A DNA stretch of 64,000 nucleotides, from NCBI RefSeq assembly GCF_003590715.1, contig NZ_QQVY01000003.1, positions 310,001 to 374,000 on the forward strand, written 5' to 3'. Positions 28,742 to 38,911 of the stretch are shown here, in pieces (positions within the stretch are counted from its first letter, which is position 1; each line of letters starts with the position of its first letter). This DNA is from Paracoccus sp. JM45. GTDB lineage: Bacteria > Pseudomonadota > Alphaproteobacteria > Rhodobacterales > Rhodobacteraceae. The translations under genes and the position numbers were made by a program. The notes under the pieces are model-generated. The model was not told where the DNA came from, searched no databases, and worked only from the letters and a program-made list of their open reading frames with translations.

Positions 28742-29638
28742 ATGATGGCAAAAGCGATGATTCGCCGTGCAGTCGCGGCAGCTACGGGGTTCGCATCGGC
28801 GGGCATGTTGGCCGGGACTGCGATGGCGCAGACTGCATTGGAAGATCTGCCGACGATCGGCAAACCCAAGTCAATGGGCATGGGCTTCCAGCCTGCGTCC
28901 ACCGAACTGGCACGCGACCAGCAATGGCTGGATCATTTCGTGCTGGTGATCATCACCGTGGTGACGATCGTGGTCTGTGCATTGCTGCTGTATGTGATCT
29001 TGCGCTTCAATTCGCGGTCGAACCCTGTTCCCGCAAAATTCACGCATAACACGCCGCTGGAAATCGCATGGACGCTGGTTCCTGTGCTGATCCTTGTGGC
29101 CATCGGTGCGTTTTCCCTGCCCATCCTGTTCCGCAGTCAGGAAATGCCACAAGACCCCGATGTTGTGGTGAAGGTCACGGGGCACCAGTGGTACTGGTCC
29201 TATGAATATCCCGACAATGGCGTGTCCTTCGATGCCCTGATGCTGGAAAAACAGGATCTGGCCGAAGCCGGTTATGCCGAGGATGAATATTTGCTGGCCA
29301 CCGACACCGCTGTTGTGATCCCCACGGGTCAGAACGTGCTGTTGCAGGTGACCTCGGGCGATGTGATCCATTCCTGGACCATTCCCGCATTTGCGGTAAA
29401 GCAGGACGCCGTTCCGGGCCGCATCGCGCAGGCCTGGTTCAACGTCGAACAGGAAGGCACCTATTTCGGTCAGTGCAGCGAACTTTGCGGCATCAACCAC
29501 GCCTATATGCCGATCGTCGTGAAGGCCGTCAGCCCTGCGGTTTATGCCGAATGGGTTGCCGAACAGGGCGGCACGCTTGAGGAAGAGGCCCAGACCGCCT
29601 CGGCCGCAGCCACCGTTCAGGTCGCGACCGCCGACTAA
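28742..29638 (+). CDS. ctaC: Cytochrome c oxidase subunit II (aa3 type)
   Basis: CtaC carries the binuclear CuA centre that accepts electrons from cytochrome c. The 298-residue precursor has a signal peptide, two membrane helices (about residues 60-82 and 103-123) and a periplasmic cupredoxin domain. Seen ligands and landmarks include [22 protein letters not shown] and the CuA loop [12 protein letters not shown]. It strongly resembles P. denitrificans subunit II. Two consecutive ATGs (28742, 28745) are possible starts. It begins the cta operon. Confidence 0.97.
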   Translation: MMAKAMIRRAVAAATGFASAGMLAGTAMAQTALEDLPTIGKPKSMGMGFQPASTELARDQQWLDHFVLVIITVVTIVVCALLLYVILRFNSRSNPVPAKFTHNTPLEIAWTLVPVLILVAIGAFSLPILFRSQEMPQDPDVVVKVTGHQWYWSYEYPDNGVSFDALMLEKQDLAEAGYAEDEYLLATDTAVVIPTGQNVLLQVTSGDVIHSWTIPAFAVKQDAVPGRIAQAWFNVEQEGTYFGQCSELCGINHAYMPIVVKAVSPAVYAEWVAEQGGTLEEEAQTASAAATVQVATAD

Positions 29639-29664
29639 GCCCTGAGGGGCGCATAAGCTGATCA

Positions 29665-29683
29665 GGCCGGCATGATGCCGGCC
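29665..29683 (+). terminator. Intercistronic hairpin between ctaC and ctaB
   Basis: GGCCGGC (29665-29671) and GCCGGCC (29677-29683) enclose ATGAT, followed by CGACCCGATTTTATAAAA. It could partially terminate or protect the ctaC message so that the oxidase subunit is made in excess over the assembly factors. Confidence 0.5.
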
Positions 29684-29717
29684 CGACCCGATTTTATAAA
29701 AACCGATTGCAGGTGCG

Positions 29718-30635
29718 ATGGCCGATATCAACGCATATGAGCACACCCCCGAGGCACAGTTCGGCGATTACGTCGCGCTGCTGAAACCGCGGGTAATGTC
29801 GCTTGTCGTGTTCACCGCCTTCGTCGGCCTTTGGGTCGCCCCGGGGTCGGTGCATCCGTTCATCGGCTTTTGTTCGGTGCTGTTCATCGCGCTTGGCGGC
29901 GGTGCCTCGGGTGCGCTGAACATGTGGTATGACCGCGACATCGACGCGATCATGACCCGCACTCAAAGCCGCCCCATCCCCTCGGGGCGGGTCGAACCAA
30001 GCGAGGCGCTTGGCGTCGGCATCGTGCTGTCGGTGATTTCCGTGATGATGCTGGGGCTGGTGGCGAATTGGTTTGCCGCAGGCTTTCTGGCATTCACCAT
30101 CTTTTTCTATGCTGTTGTCTATACGGTCTGGCTGAAACGCTGGACCCCGCAGAACATTGTAATCGGCGGTGCTGCCGGTGCCTTTCCGCCGATGATCGGC
30201 TGGGCCTGCGTGACGGGCGGTATCAGTATCGAATCACTGCTGATGTTTGCCTTGGTCTTCTTCTGGACGCCGCCGCATTTCTGGGCGCTGGCCCTGTTCA
30301 TGAAGGAAGACTATCATAACGCGGGTGTGCCAATGCTGACGGTCACACATGGTCGCCGTTCGGCCCGTCGCCACATCTTTGCCTATACGCTGGTTCTGGC
30401 CCCCTTCGCGATCTGGCTGGGTCTGACCTCGGTCGGCGGGCCGCTGTATATGGCGGTCGCGGTGGTGCTGAACGCGATGTTTATTCATGGCGGTTGGAAG
30501 ATTCTGAAGCGGCAGGAAGAACAGGCCATCGCGGATGGTTATTCCGTTGAAAAGCGGGTCTTCAAGCTGTCCCTGATTTATCTGTTTGTTCATTTCTTTG
30601 CTCTGCTTGTTCAGGGCTGGATGGGGGGCTGGTAA
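29718..30635 (+). CDS. ctaB: Protoheme IX farnesyltransferase
   Basis: A polytopic UbiA-family prenyltransferase that makes heme O, the precursor of heme A in the oxidase. The 305-residue protein shows the first metal-binding motif in NMWYDRDIDAIMTRTQSRPIPSG and the second conserved loop in FMKEDYHNAGVPMLTVTHG, with about nine hydrophobic helices. The stop overlaps the next start (TAATG). Position within the oxidase operon matches P. denitrificans. Confidence 0.96.
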   Translation: MADINAYEHTPEAQFGDYVALLKPRVMSLVVFTAFVGLWVAPGSVHPFIGFCSVLFIALGGGASGALNMWYDRDIDAIMTRTQSRPIPSGRVEPSEALGVGIVLSVISVMMLGLVANWFAAGFLAFTIFFYAVVYTVWLKRWTPQNIVIGGAAGAFPPMIGWACVTGGISIESLLMFALVFFWTPPHFWALALFMKEDYHNAGVPMLTVTHGRRSARRHIFAYTLVLAPFAIWLGLTSVGGPLYMAVAVVLNAMFIHGGWKILKRQEEQAIADGYSVEKRVFKLSLIYLFVHFFALLVQGWMGGW

Positions 30636-30841
30636 TGGGAATCCAAGCCGAACACGAAATTCATGCCCGTCGTCGGTCTCGCAATGTCGGGCTGGGGCTG
30701 GTTCTGGTCTGCTTTGTCGCGCTGGTCTTTGCGCTGACTGTCGTCAAGGTCCGTCAGGGTGGTTTGATCGAAGGGTTTGACCACCAGCCACGCGTTTCGC
30801 TGACCCCGCTAGAGGATGCCCCGCAAGAGGTGACGCCATGA
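30635..30841 (+). CDS. Small single-span membrane protein of the cta operon (CoxF-like)
   Basis: A 68-residue protein with a basic cytoplasmic N-terminus (HEIHARRRSRN), one membrane helix (VGLGLVLVCFVALVFALTVV, about residues 18-37) and a short periplasmic tail. P. denitrificans has a small ORF in the same place between ctaB and ctaG. It is coupled at both ends (TAATG with ctaB, ATGA with ctaG), so co-production is certain if translated. A role in oxidase assembly is inferred from context only. Confidence 0.8.
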   Translation: MGIQAEHEIHARRRSRNVGLGLVLVCFVALVFALTVVKVRQGGLIEGFDHQPRVSLTPLEDAPQEVTP

Positions 30842-31410
30842 AGCGTCTTAGCCCCGAAGGCCGTACCGCTGCGATTCTGGTCGGCGTGGTTCTGACGATG
30901 GGCGGTCTGGCATGGGCAGCGGTACCGTTTTACAGCTGGTTCTGTCAGGTCACCGGCTTTGGCGGGACCACGCAGGTCGCCGAAAGCGCCTCGGACCATG
31001 TGCTGGATGAAACCGTGCGCGTGCGTTTCGATGCCAATATCGACAGTGATCTGGGCTGGACCTTCAAGCCGATGCAGACCCGCATGGACCTGAAGATCGG
31101 TGAAAACGGTCTGGCCTTCTATGAGGCAGTCAACAATACCGATAAACCTCTGACCGGCACGGCCAGCTATAACGTCGCGCCGGATGTGGCGGGGTATTAT
31201 TTCATCAAGGTGCAGTGCTTCTGTTTCACCGAACAGACCCTGCAACCGGGTGAACGGGTTGAAATGCCTGTGAATTTTTACGTCGACCCCGAACTGGTCG
31301 AAGATCCAGACGCATATTACGTGCGTGACATCACGCTTTCGTATACGTTCCACCTGACCGAGCCGCGCTCGGCATCGCTTGACACGGCAGCTGCCGAAAA
31401 TATCAACTAA
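30838..31410 (+). CDS. ctaG: Cytochrome c oxidase copper chaperone CtaG/Cox11
   Basis: Cox11-type proteins deliver copper to the CuB site of subunit I. The 190-residue protein has an N-terminal membrane anchor (about residues 11-32) and an immunoglobulin-like periplasmic domain carrying the copper motif CFCF in [11 protein letters not shown], with [10 protein letters not shown] following. The P-Y/F-C segment [15 protein letters not shown] is also characteristic. It overlaps the preceding small ORF by 4 nt. Confidence 0.96.
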   Translation: MKRLSPEGRTAAILVGVVLTMGGLAWAAVPFYSWFCQVTGFGGTTQVAESASDHVLDETVRVRFDANIDSDLGWTFKPMQTRMDLKIGENGLAFYEAVNNTDKPLTGTASYNVAPDVAGYYFIKVQCFCFTEQTLQPGERVEMPVNFYVDPELVEDPDAYYVRDITLSYTFHLTEPRSASLDTAAAENIN

Positions 31411-31442
31411 GACCAACTCGAGGGAGCCGACGGGGATCCGAT

Positions 31443-32270
31443 ATGGCGCATGCTAAGAACCACGACTACCACATTCTTCCGGCCTCGGTCTGGCCTTTCA
31501 TGGCAGCCGTGGCGGTTTTCGTCATGCTGTTTGGTGCCGTTGCGTGGATGACCGGTCAGGTCACCATTGCAGGGGCCGAAATCACCGGCCCGTGGATGTT
31601 CGCCATTGGCTTCATCGGCACCTGCTATGTCAGCTTTGGCTGGTGGGCGGATATGGTCCGCGAGGCGGAGTCAGGTGACCACACGCCGGTCGTCCGTATC
31701 GGTTTGCAATACGGCTTTCTGCTGTTCGTGATTTCCGAGGCGATGCTGTTCGTCACGCTGTTCTGGAACTTCATCAAGCACGCGCTTTATCCGATGGGTG
31801 AAAACAGCCCGATCACCGATGGCGTCTGGCCACCCGAAGGCATCGTCACCTTCGATGCGTGGCACCTGCCGTTCATCAACACGCTGATTCTGTTGCTGTC
31901 GGGCGTTGCCGTGACCTGGGCGCACCATGCGCTGGTCCATGAAGGCGACCGCAAGACCACCATCAGCGGTCTGATCGTCGCCGTGGTTCTGGGCTTGGTC
32001 TTCACCGGCCTGCAAGCCTATGAATATAGCCACGCAGCCTTCGGTCTTGCCGATACCTCTTATGCCTCGGCGTTCTATATCGCGACGGGCTTTCACGGGC
32101 TGCATGTCATCATCGGCACGATCTTCCTGTTCGTTTGCCTGATCCGCTTGATTCGTGGCCAAATGACCCAGAAGCAGCATCTGGGGTTCGAGGCTGCGGC
32201 CTGGTACTGGCACTTTGTCGACGTGATCTGGCTGGTGCTGTTCGCGGTCATCTATGTCTGGGGCAGTTAA
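31443..32270 (+). CDS. ctaE: Cytochrome c oxidase subunit III (aa3 type)
   Basis: Subunit III is a seven-helix membrane protein that stabilises the oxidase core and proton uptake. The 275-residue protein starts [19 protein letters not shown] and contains the conserved glutamate in [18 protein letters not shown], and the C-terminal [14 protein letters not shown]. It closely resembles the P. denitrificans protein. Subunit I is not in this window, as in Paracoccus where it lies elsewhere. Confidence 0.97.
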   Translation: MAHAKNHDYHILPASVWPFMAAVAVFVMLFGAVAWMTGQVTIAGAEITGPWMFAIGFIGTCYVSFGWWADMVREAESGDHTPVVRIGLQYGFLLFVISEAMLFVTLFWNFIKHALYPMGENSPITDGVWPPEGIVTFDAWHLPFINTLILLLSGVAVTWAHHALVHEGDRKTTISGLIVAVVLGLVFTGLQAYEYSHAAFGLADTSYASAFYIATGFHGLHVIIGTIFLFVCLIRLIRGQMTQKQHLGFEAAAWYWHFVDVIWLVLFAVIYVWGS

Positions 32271-32292
32271 TTCCCCGAAGCTGACATCCTTG

Positions 32293-32322
32293 ACGCGCGG
32301 AGGATTTCCTCCGCGCGTTTTT
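32293..32322 (+). terminator. Terminator between ctaE and surf1
   Basis: ACGCGCGGAGGA (32293-32304) and TCCTCCGCGCGT (32307-32318) pair perfectly and run into TTTTT. This separates surf1 from the main operon or limits its expression by partial readthrough. Confidence 0.85.
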
Positions 32323-32351
32323 CGTTGCCCCTGACCCTGTCGGAACGTTCC

Positions 32352-33023
32352 ATGCGCCGCTATCTTTTCCCTGCAATCCTTGGCATCGTCGGATGCGCCA
32401 TCCTGATCTGGCTTGGCCTGTGGCAGCTGGATCGCATGGCATGGAAACACGGCATGCTGGACGATATCCGGCAGGGTATTCAGGACGATCCGGTGCCATT
32501 GCCCGATCAGATCGACCCGTCGATGAAATACCTGCCCGTGACCGTCACCGGCACCACCACGGGACAAGAGATCGACGTGCTGTCGCAGATGCGCGATCAG
32601 GGCGCAGGGTATCAGGTCGTGTCGCGCTTTGTGACCGATGACGGGCGGGCCATTCTGCTGGATCGTGGTTTTATTCCGCAAGAGGCGCGCCATCTGGACC
32701 GTAAGCCGACCCGTCTGCGCGTGACTGGTAATCTGCATTGGCCCGCCGATGTCAGCAGTTCGACCCCCGCGCCGAATCTGGATGAAAACATCTGGTTTTC
32801 GCGCAATGTGGACGCGATGGCGAAACATCTGGATACGCTGCCGGTTCTGGTCGTCGCCAGCTATGTTCAGGGCGATGCACAGGGTGTTATGCCGATGCCC
32901 GTCACCGTCGAGGGCATTCCCGACAATCACCTGTCCTATGCCATCCAATGGTTCATGATTGCAGCGACATGGGCGGTGATGACACTGGCGTTGATCTGGC
33001 GTATCAGACAGCGCAGCTATTGA
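32352..33023 (+). CDS. surf1: SURF1-family oxidase assembly protein
   Basis: Surf1 helps insert heme A into subunit I of heme-copper oxidases. The 223-residue protein has the typical two-helix layout: an N-terminal helix (about residues 5-22, ending LGLWQLDRMAWK, the family hallmark), a periplasmic domain with VSRFVTDDGRAILLDRGF, and a C-terminal helix (FMIAATWAVMTLALIW). ATG 32352 is chosen since upstream codons from 32325 fall in the terminator region. thrC begins 10 bp later. Confidence 0.92.
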   Translation: MRRYLFPAILGIVGCAILIWLGLWQLDRMAWKHGMLDDIRQGIQDDPVPLPDQIDPSMKYLPVTVTGTTTGQEIDVLSQMRDQGAGYQVVSRFVTDDGRAILLDRGFIPQEARHLDRKPTRLRVTGNLHWPADVSSSTPAPNLDENIWFSRNVDAMAKHLDTLPVLVVASYVQGDAQGVMPMPVTVEGIPDNHLSYAIQWFMIAATWAVMTLALIWRIRQRSY

Positions 33024-33033
33024 AGGATTTCCG

Positions 33034-34410
33034 ATGCGTTACGTCTCGACGCGGGGTCAGGCCCCGGTTCTGAGCTTTGAACAGGCTATGCTGTCGGGTT
33101 TGGCCCGTGACGGGGGATTGTATCTGCCGGAAAGCATTCCGACCTTCGAAGGTCTGGGGGAACTTGACGGCCTGTCCTATGAGGAGGTCGCGTTCCGCGT
33201 GGTGCGCCCCTTCACCGCCGGCAGCTTTACCGATGATGAATTGCGCGGCGCCATAGACCGTGCCTATGCCCGCATTGCCCATGCCGCACGTGCGCCGCTG
33301 GTGCAGCTGGCACCGGGGCATCACCTGCTGGAACTGTTCCACGGTCCCACGCTGGCGTTCAAAGATTTTGCCATGCAGCTGATCGCCCAGCTGTTCCGGA
33401 TTGCGCTGAAGCGGTCGGGGCAGAAAATCACCATCGTCGGTGCCACCTCGGGGGATACCGGCAGTGCCGCGATCGAGGCGTTCAGCGGCATCGACAATGT
33501 CGATGTCTTCATCATGTATCCGCATGGCCGCGTCAGCGAGGTGCAGCGCCGCCAGATGACGACGCCTGCTGCCGAAAACATCCATGCGCTGGCTTTGACG
33601 GGGCATTTCGACGACTGTCAGGCGCGGCTGAAGGATCTGTTCAACGACCATGACTTCCGTGACAACGTGGGTCTGGCCGGTGTGAACAGCATCAACTGGG
33701 CGCGTGTTGTGGCGCAGATCGTCTATTACTTCACGGCCACCGCCAGCCTTGGCATGCGTCCGACCGATTTCTGTGTGCCGACCGGCAATTTCGGCGATAT
33801 TTTCGCGGGCAGCGTCGCGCGATCCATGGGACTGCCGATCCGCCGCCTGATCGTCGCCACCAACCAGAACGACATCCTGCACCGCGCGCTGTCGCAGGGT
33901 GAATATCGGGTGGGGCAGGTCGAACCCTCGATCAGCCCGTCGATGGATATTCAGGTCAGCTCGAACTTCGAACGGGCCTTGTATCTGGCCTATGGTGGTG
34001 ATGCGGGTGCGGTCAGCCAGCTGATGGATGAATTGAAAACCGGTGGTTTCAGCATCAGCCAGGGCGCGTTGCAGACCCTGCGCGACCAGTATCTGTCGGG
34101 CCGCGTGTCCGAGGAAGAGACGCTGGATACCATTCGCAGCATGCGTGACAGCACGGGCGAAATCCTGTGCCCGCACAGTGCTGTCGGTGTGGCCGTTGCC
34201 AACCGCCATCTTGAAGCCGGTGTCCCGATGGTGACGCTGGCCACCGCCCATCCCGCCAAGTTCCCCGATGCCGTCGAACGTGCCATCGGGGTCCGTCCGG
34301 GCCTGCCGCCGCATATGGCCGACCTGTTCGACCTGCCAGAGCGTGTGACCCGGGTTGAAAATGACGTCGAGGCGCTTAAATCGCTGATCCTCGACCGGAG
34401 AACCAATTGA
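33034..34410 (+). CDS. thrC: Threonine synthase
   Basis: A PLP enzyme that converts O-phosphohomoserine to threonine, 458 residues. The PLP lysine lies in PTLAFKDFAMQ, and the phosphate-binding region in GATSGDTGSAAIEAF. The N-terminus MRYVSTRGQAPVLSFEQAML is typical of the fungal/proteobacterial subfamily. AAGGA precedes the ATG. The stop overlaps the TTG start of the M16 peptidase by 4 nt. Confidence 0.96.
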   Translation: MRYVSTRGQAPVLSFEQAMLSGLARDGGLYLPESIPTFEGLGELDGLSYEEVAFRVVRPFTAGSFTDDELRGAIDRAYARIAHAARAPLVQLAPGHHLLELFHGPTLAFKDFAMQLIAQLFRIALKRSGQKITIVGATSGDTGSAAIEAFSGIDNVDVFIMYPHGRVSEVQRRQMTTPAAENIHALALTGHFDDCQARLKDLFNDHDFRDNVGLAGVNSINWARVVAQIVYYFTATASLGMRPTDFCVPTGNFGDIFAGSVARSMGLPIRRLIVATNQNDILHRALSQGEYRVGQVEPSISPSMDIQVSSNFERALYLAYGGDAGAVSQLMDELKTGGFSISQGALQTLRDQYLSGRVSEEETLDTIRSMRDSTGEILCPHSAVGVAVANRHLEAGVPMVTLATAHPAKFPDAVERAIGVRPGLPPHMADLFDLPERVTRVENDVEALKSLILDRRTN

Positions 34411-35681
34411 CCCAAGACCCGACACCAAGAATCACGACCCTTCCGAACGGCCTTTCCATCGTGACCCGCCAGATGCCCGGCCTGCATTCCGCAGCGCTTG
34501 GTATCTGGGTGGGGGCCGGTGGCCGGAACGAACGTCCCGAACAGAATGGCATCGCGCATTTTCTGGAACATATGGCGTTCAAAGGCACGGCCAAGCGCAG
34601 CGCCTTGCAGATCGCCGAGGCGATCGAGGATGTGGGCGGCTATATCAACGCCTATACCTCGCGCGATGTCACGGCCTATTATGTCCGTGTGCTGGAAGAC
34701 GATGTCGATCTGGCCTTTGATGTCATCAGCGACATCGTATTGAACCCCGCCTTCGACCAGCGAGAGATCGAGGTCGAGCGTGGCGTCATTCTGCAGGAAA
34801 TCGGGCAGTCGATGGACACGCCCGACGACATTATTTTCGACTGGCTGCAAGAGGCTGCCTATCCCGATCAGGCGATCGGCCGGACGATTCTTGGACCGGC
34901 TGAACGTGTCAGCAACTTTGGCCGCAACGATCTGGCAGGGTTTGTCGCGGAAAATTATGGCCCCGGGCAGATGGTGATCGCCGCCGCCGGTGCCGTGGAT
35001 CACGACCGCATCGTGCGTCTGGCCGAAAAGGTCATGGGGCATATGAAACCCGTCCAGCAGGCCCCGCGCGAAGCCGCGCTGTGGCATGGCCGCGAAACCC
35101 GTCAGGTCAAGCAGCTGGAACAGGCGCATTTCGCACTGGCGCTGGAAGGTCCGGGCTATATGGCACCTGACTTCTATGCAGCGCAGATATTCTCCTCGGC
35201 TTTGGGCGGGGGGATGTCATCGCGGCTGTTCCAGAAAATCCGTGAAGAACGGGGCCTGTGCTATACTATCTTTGCACAATCGGGTTTCCACGATGATACC
35301 GGCATGCTGACCATCTATGCCGGAACCGGCGGCGATGATCTGGCCGATCTGACCAATCTGACCATCGATGAAATCAAACGTGCCGCCGAAGATATGTCCG
35401 AGGCCGAGATTGCCCGCGCCAAATCGCAGCTGCGTGCGGGTCTGCTGATGGGTCTGGAAAGCAGCTCGGCGCAGGCCGAACGCATGGCGCGGACGCTGGC
35501 GATCTGGGGTCGCGTTCCTGATCCGGCAGAAGTGGCCGATAAGATCGCCTCGGTCACGGCAGCCGATGTTCGGGCGCATGCCGAAAGCATGCTGACCAAC
35601 GCAAGGCCCGCACTGGCGCTTTATGGTCCGGTGGATCATGCACCCTCGCTGGACGCGCTTAGCAAACGGCTGGCTGCGTGA
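34407..35681 (+). CDS. M16-family zinc peptidase (processing-peptidase beta-like)
   Basis: A 424-residue single-module M16 peptidase resembling the mitochondrial processing peptidase beta subunit. The inverted zinc motif HFLEH lies in GIAHFLEHMAFKGT, with the third ligand glutamate in the downstream VERGVILQEIGQ region. The start is a TTG overlapping the thrC stop (TTGA), with GGAG just upstream. Substrates of bacterial members are poorly defined. It is coupled to both neighbours. Confidence 0.9.
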   Translation: MTQDPTPRITTLPNGLSIVTRQMPGLHSAALGIWVGAGGRNERPEQNGIAHFLEHMAFKGTAKRSALQIAEAIEDVGGYINAYTSRDVTAYYVRVLEDDVDLAFDVISDIVLNPAFDQREIEVERGVILQEIGQSMDTPDDIIFDWLQEAAYPDQAIGRTILGPAERVSNFGRNDLAGFVAENYGPGQMVIAAAGAVDHDRIVRLAEKVMGHMKPVQQAPREAALWHGRETRQVKQLEQAHFALALEGPGYMAPDFYAAQIFSSALGGGMSSRLFQKIREERGLCYTIFAQSGFHDDTGMLTIYAGTGGDDLADLTNLTIDEIKRAAEDMSEAEIARAKSQLRAGLLMGLESSSAQAERMARTLAIWGRVPDPAEVADKIASVTAADVRAHAESMLTNARPALALYGPVDHAPSLDALSKRLAA

Positions 35682-36262
35682 TGTTGGCGCGGCGCCGTCC
35701 GGTCCAGCTTGAGGCTGAACGGATTGTGCTGCGCCTGCCATCGCATTCCGATTACAACGCATGGGTGGCGTTGCGGTCGGAAAGCCGCGACTTTCTGGTG
35801 CCGTGGGAACCTGTCTGGTCCCCCGACCATCTGTCGCGCAAAAGCTTTACCAACCGCGTCTATTGGGCCGCGCGTGCCGCCAAGGCAGGCACGGCCTTTC
35901 CGCTGTTTCTGGCGCGACGGGATGGTGTCCTGCTGGGGGCGATTACCATGGACAACATCCGGCGCGGTCCCGCCCAATCGGCGACCATCGGCTATTGGAT
36001 TGGCCAGTCCCACGCCCGCAACGGCTATATGCGCGAGGCGATCGGCATTCTGGTCCACCACGCATTTACCAATCTGGACCTGTCGCGGATCGAGGCCGCC
36101 TGCCTGCCGGAAAACGCCGCATCGCGCGGGGTGCTGGAAAAATCCGGCTTTAAATACGAAGGCGTCGCGCAAAGCTATCTGCAGATCAACGGGCGTTGGC
36201 GCAACCATGTGCTGTTTGCCAATCTGCGCGGCGACCGTCGCGGCAAGACCGATATCCGCTAA
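35681..36262 (+). CDS. GNAT acetyltransferase, RimJ/RimL type
   Basis: A 193-residue GNAT protein. The fold runs from RLEAERIVLRLP-like VQLEAERIVLRLPSHSDYN through IGYWIGQSHARNGYMREAI, the acetyl-CoA-binding part, to EAACLPENAASRGVLEKSGF, the typical RimJ/RimL ending. It would acetylate an amino group, perhaps a ribosomal protein N-terminus. ATG 35681 overlaps the peptidase stop by one base; a GTG at 35678 is an alternative. Confidence 0.85.
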   Translation: MLARRRPVQLEAERIVLRLPSHSDYNAWVALRSESRDFLVPWEPVWSPDHLSRKSFTNRVYWAARAAKAGTAFPLFLARRDGVLLGAITMDNIRRGPAQSATIGYWIGQSHARNGYMREAIGILVHHAFTNLDLSRIEAACLPENAASRGVLEKSGFKYEGVAQSYLQINGRWRNHVLFANLRGDRRGKTDIR

Positions 36263-36273
36263 GGGGGAATACC

Positions 36274-37671
36274 ATGCTGAACGCTGCCGATCAGGCCCTT
36301 GCCGCCAAACTGCCCGAAGGTGTGCTGCGCGATCCGTCCCCCCGTTATACCGAAGAACCACGCGGGCGTTTCCATGGGCAGGCGGGCCTGATTGCAGCCC
36401 CCCGTGATGTCGGGGAAACCGCTGCCATTATCCGCGCCTGCGCTGAGGCGCATGTGCCTGTGGTGCCACGTGGTGGCGGGACGGGTCTGGTCGGCGGACA
36501 GGTAAAGACGGACGGACCTGCGCCATTGGTTCTGTCGATGGAACGCATGACCGCCATCCGTGACGTCTTTCCTGAAGAGGGCGTGATGATTGCTGAATCC
36601 GGTGCCACCTTGCAGGCGGCGCGGGATGCGGCGGATGCGGTCGGGCGTCAGTTCCCGCTGTCGCTGGCATCCCAAGGCAGCGCCCAGATCGGTGGCGTGC
36701 TGTCGACCAATGCGGGCGGCGTCAATGTGCTGCGATACGGAAACGCCCGCGCCCTATGTCTGGGGATCGAGGCTGTGCTGCCCAATGGCGACATCATGCG
36801 CGACCTGAAGCGGCTGCGTAAGGACAACACTGGCTATGACATCCGCGACCTGCTGATCGGGGCCGAAGGGACGCTGGGGATTATCACCACCGCATCACTG
36901 GTGCTGGCACCCAAGCCCGCCGAGACCGGTGTGGCAATGATGGTGGTCGACAGCCCAGCCGCGGCTTTGTCGTTGCTGTCATTGGCGCAGGCGCGCATGT
37001 CCGGCGGCGTCACCGCGTTCGAGCTGATATCGGGGCAGGGGCTGCGGTTTCTGGATGCGGCATTTCCGGACATGCGCCAGCCCTTCAGCCCGCGCCCTGA
37101 TTGGGTCGTCCTGACCGAGGTCGGCTTGCCCGCAGGCATGTCCGCAGATGGCGCCTTGGAAGCGCTATTCACTGCTGCGGTTCAGGCCGGTCTGGTATCG
37201 GATGGCGTCATTGCCCAATCGGGCCAGCAGGCCGCCGATCTATGGGCGCTGCGCGAACATATCCCCTTGGGCAACCGCCATATCGGCGCGATTGCCAGCC
37301 ATGATATCAGCCTGCCCCTGACCGAGATTACGCATTTCATCATCGACGCCAGCGCCATGATCGCGGCGCAGGGCGATATACGTATCAATTGTTTCGGGCA
37401 TCTGGGGGACGGGAATCTGCATTACAACCTGTTCCCCGCCGAAGGCCGCAGCCGTGAAGAATACGACAATATCCGCAAGGATATGTCGCGGCGCATCCAT
37501 CAGATGGTGGTGGAACGGGGCGGGTCGTTTTCAGCCGAACATGGTGTTGGCCGCCTGAAAACGGCTGATCTGGAACGCTGGGGGGATCCGGTGCGCCTGC
37601 AGGCCATGCGCGCCATCAAGGCGGCGCTGGATCCTGCAGGGATCATGAATCCGGGGGCGGTTCTGGGTTAG
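36274..37671 (+). CDS. FAD-binding 2-hydroxyacid dehydrogenase (GlcD/D2HGDH-like)
   Basis: A 465-residue flavoprotein of the PCMH-type oxidases. The FAD-binding N-terminal domain has [14 protein letters not shown] and [15 protein letters not shown]. The C-terminal FAD-linked oxidase domain has [12 protein letters not shown] and [10 protein letters not shown]. It could oxidise glycolate, D-lactate or D-2-hydroxyglutarate; the standalone gene without glcE/glcF favours the last two. ATG 36274 is preceded by AAGGGGG. It overlaps convergent apt by 4 nt. Confidence 0.85.
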   Translation: MLNAADQALAAKLPEGVLRDPSPRYTEEPRGRFHGQAGLIAAPRDVGETAAIIRACAEAHVPVVPRGGGTGLVGGQVKTDGPAPLVLSMERMTAIRDVFPEEGVMIAESGATLQAARDAADAVGRQFPLSLASQGSAQIGGVLSTNAGGVNVLRYGNARALCLGIEAVLPNGDIMRDLKRLRKDNTGYDIRDLLIGAEGTLGIITTASLVLAPKPAETGVAMMVVDSPAAALSLLSLAQARMSGGVTAFELISGQGLRFLDAAFPDMRQPFSPRPDWVVLTEVGLPAGMSADGALEALFTAAVQAGLVSDGVIAQSGQQAADLWALREHIPLGNRHIGAIASHDISLPLTEITHFIIDASAMIAAQGDIRINCFGHLGDGNLHYNLFPAEGRSREEYDNIRKDMSRRIHQMVVERGGSFSAEHGVGRLKTADLERWGDPVRLQAMRAIKAALDPAGIMNPGAVLG

Positions 37672-38201
37672 TCGCCCTCGAATTCGCAAAGCGCGTGGAC
37701 CGGCATGTCCAGCTTTTCCAGCAATGCACGACCGCCCAGATCGGGCAGGTCGATGACGAAAGCGCAGCCGATGACATCCGCGCCAAGGCGGCGGCACAGC
37801 TTGATTGCCGCCTCGGCGGTGCCGCCGGTGGCCAGCAGGTCATCGACGATCAGTACTTTTTCACCGAGCTTCAGCGCGTCATCATGCAGCTCCATGATGG
37901 CTTCGCCATATTCCAGCTGATACGCCTCGGAGATGACGGCACCGGGCAGTTTGCCCTTTTTACGGATCGGCACGAAGCCGGTCGACAGCTGGTGTGCCAC
38001 TGCGCCGCCAAGGATAAAGCCGCGCGCCTCTAGCCCGACAACCTTGTCGATACGTGTTCCTGCATAGGCATGCAGGATCTGGTCGACAGCCATGCGGAAA
38101 CCGCGGGCATCGGCAAACAGGGTGGTGACATCGCGGAAAATGATTCCTTCGTGCGGGAAATCATAGATGCTGCGGACATAGTCCTTGACGGTAGGCTTCA
38201 T
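37668..38201 (-). CDS. apt: Adenine phosphoribosyltransferase
   Basis: Apt salvages adenine to AMP with PRPP. The 177-residue protein starts [20 protein letters not shown], has [16 protein letters not shown], and the PRPP-binding loop [14 protein letters not shown]. Its start overlaps the stop of the flavin reductase-like gene by 4 nt, so both form a minus-strand pair. Confidence 0.96.
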   Translation of the reverse strand: MKPTVKDYVRSIYDFPHEGIIFRDVTTLFADARGFRMAVDQILHAYAGTRIDKVVGLEARGFILGGAVAHQLSTGFVPIRKKGKLPGAVISEAYQLEYGEAIMELHDDALKLGEKVLIVDDLLATGGTAEAAIKLCRRLGADVIGCAFVIDLPDLGGRALLEKLDMPVHALCEFEGD

Positions 38202-38800
38202 GCGGGGCGGTCCATTTCGAAAAGATCGTGCACGGCGGCGTAATCCTTATAGCCCAGACGTGCAATCCACCCGCCTGCCGCGCGGGGATCAAACCGGCCA
38301 TCGACCACGCAATCGTCGCGCATATGCACGCCGGTCACGACACCGAAAACGGCAAAGTTGTTTTCGCCCGCCAATGGCACAATCTGCGTCATCCGGCATT
38401 CCAGATTGGCAGCAGCGTGCAGCGCCCGTGCACAATCGATGGTCGTGCAGTCAGCCGATTCGATACCGGCGGCGTCGAATTCGCTGGTTCCGGCGGGCAG
38501 GGGGGCGGAACTGGCGTTCACCGCATCACGCAGATCGCCGGTGGCGATGTTCACGCAGAACACGCCGGATTCGATAATCTGTGCCACGCTGTCCTTGGTG
38601 CCGGTGCGGTCGGATTTGGCACCTGTCGATGAAAACATCACTTGTGGCGGGGTATAGGCGACGGCGTTGAAGAACGAATAGGGTGCAAGATTGTCCCCTT
38701 GCGTCCCGCGGGTGGAAATCCAGCCGATGGGACGTGGCGCGATAATCGCGTTGAAAGGGTTATGTGGCAGGCCGTGTCCGGCTTCGGGGCGATAGAACAT
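38198..38800 (-). CDS. Flavin reductase-like protein (FMN-binding split barrel)
   Basis: A 200-residue protein of the flavin reductase-like family with [31 protein letters not shown] and [17 protein letters not shown]. Members bind FMN and some reduce flavin for partner monooxygenases; here no monooxygenase is adjacent. It is translationally coupled to apt, suggesting co-expression without an obvious shared pathway. GAGGCC before the ATG acts as the ribosome binding site. Confidence 0.85.
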   Translation of the reverse strand: MFYRPEAGHGLPHNPFNAIIAPRPIGWISTRGTQGDNLAPYSFFNAVAYTPPQVMFSSTGAKSDRTGTKDSVAQIIESGVFCVNIATGDLRDAVNASSAPLPAGTSEFDAAGIESADCTTIDCARALHAAANLECRMTQIVPLAGENNFAVFGVVTGVHMRDDCVVDGRFDPRAAGGWIARLGYKDYAAVHDLFEMDRPA

Positions 38801-38911
38801 GTCGGCCTCCTATTGGGTTCGGGGCCTAACCTGCCATTGCTTTTCACCATTCGCAATGTTCCGCCTGACAAACTGCCGTGCTAAAGGGCCGCAAATGCAG
38901 CAGGAGTCGCC

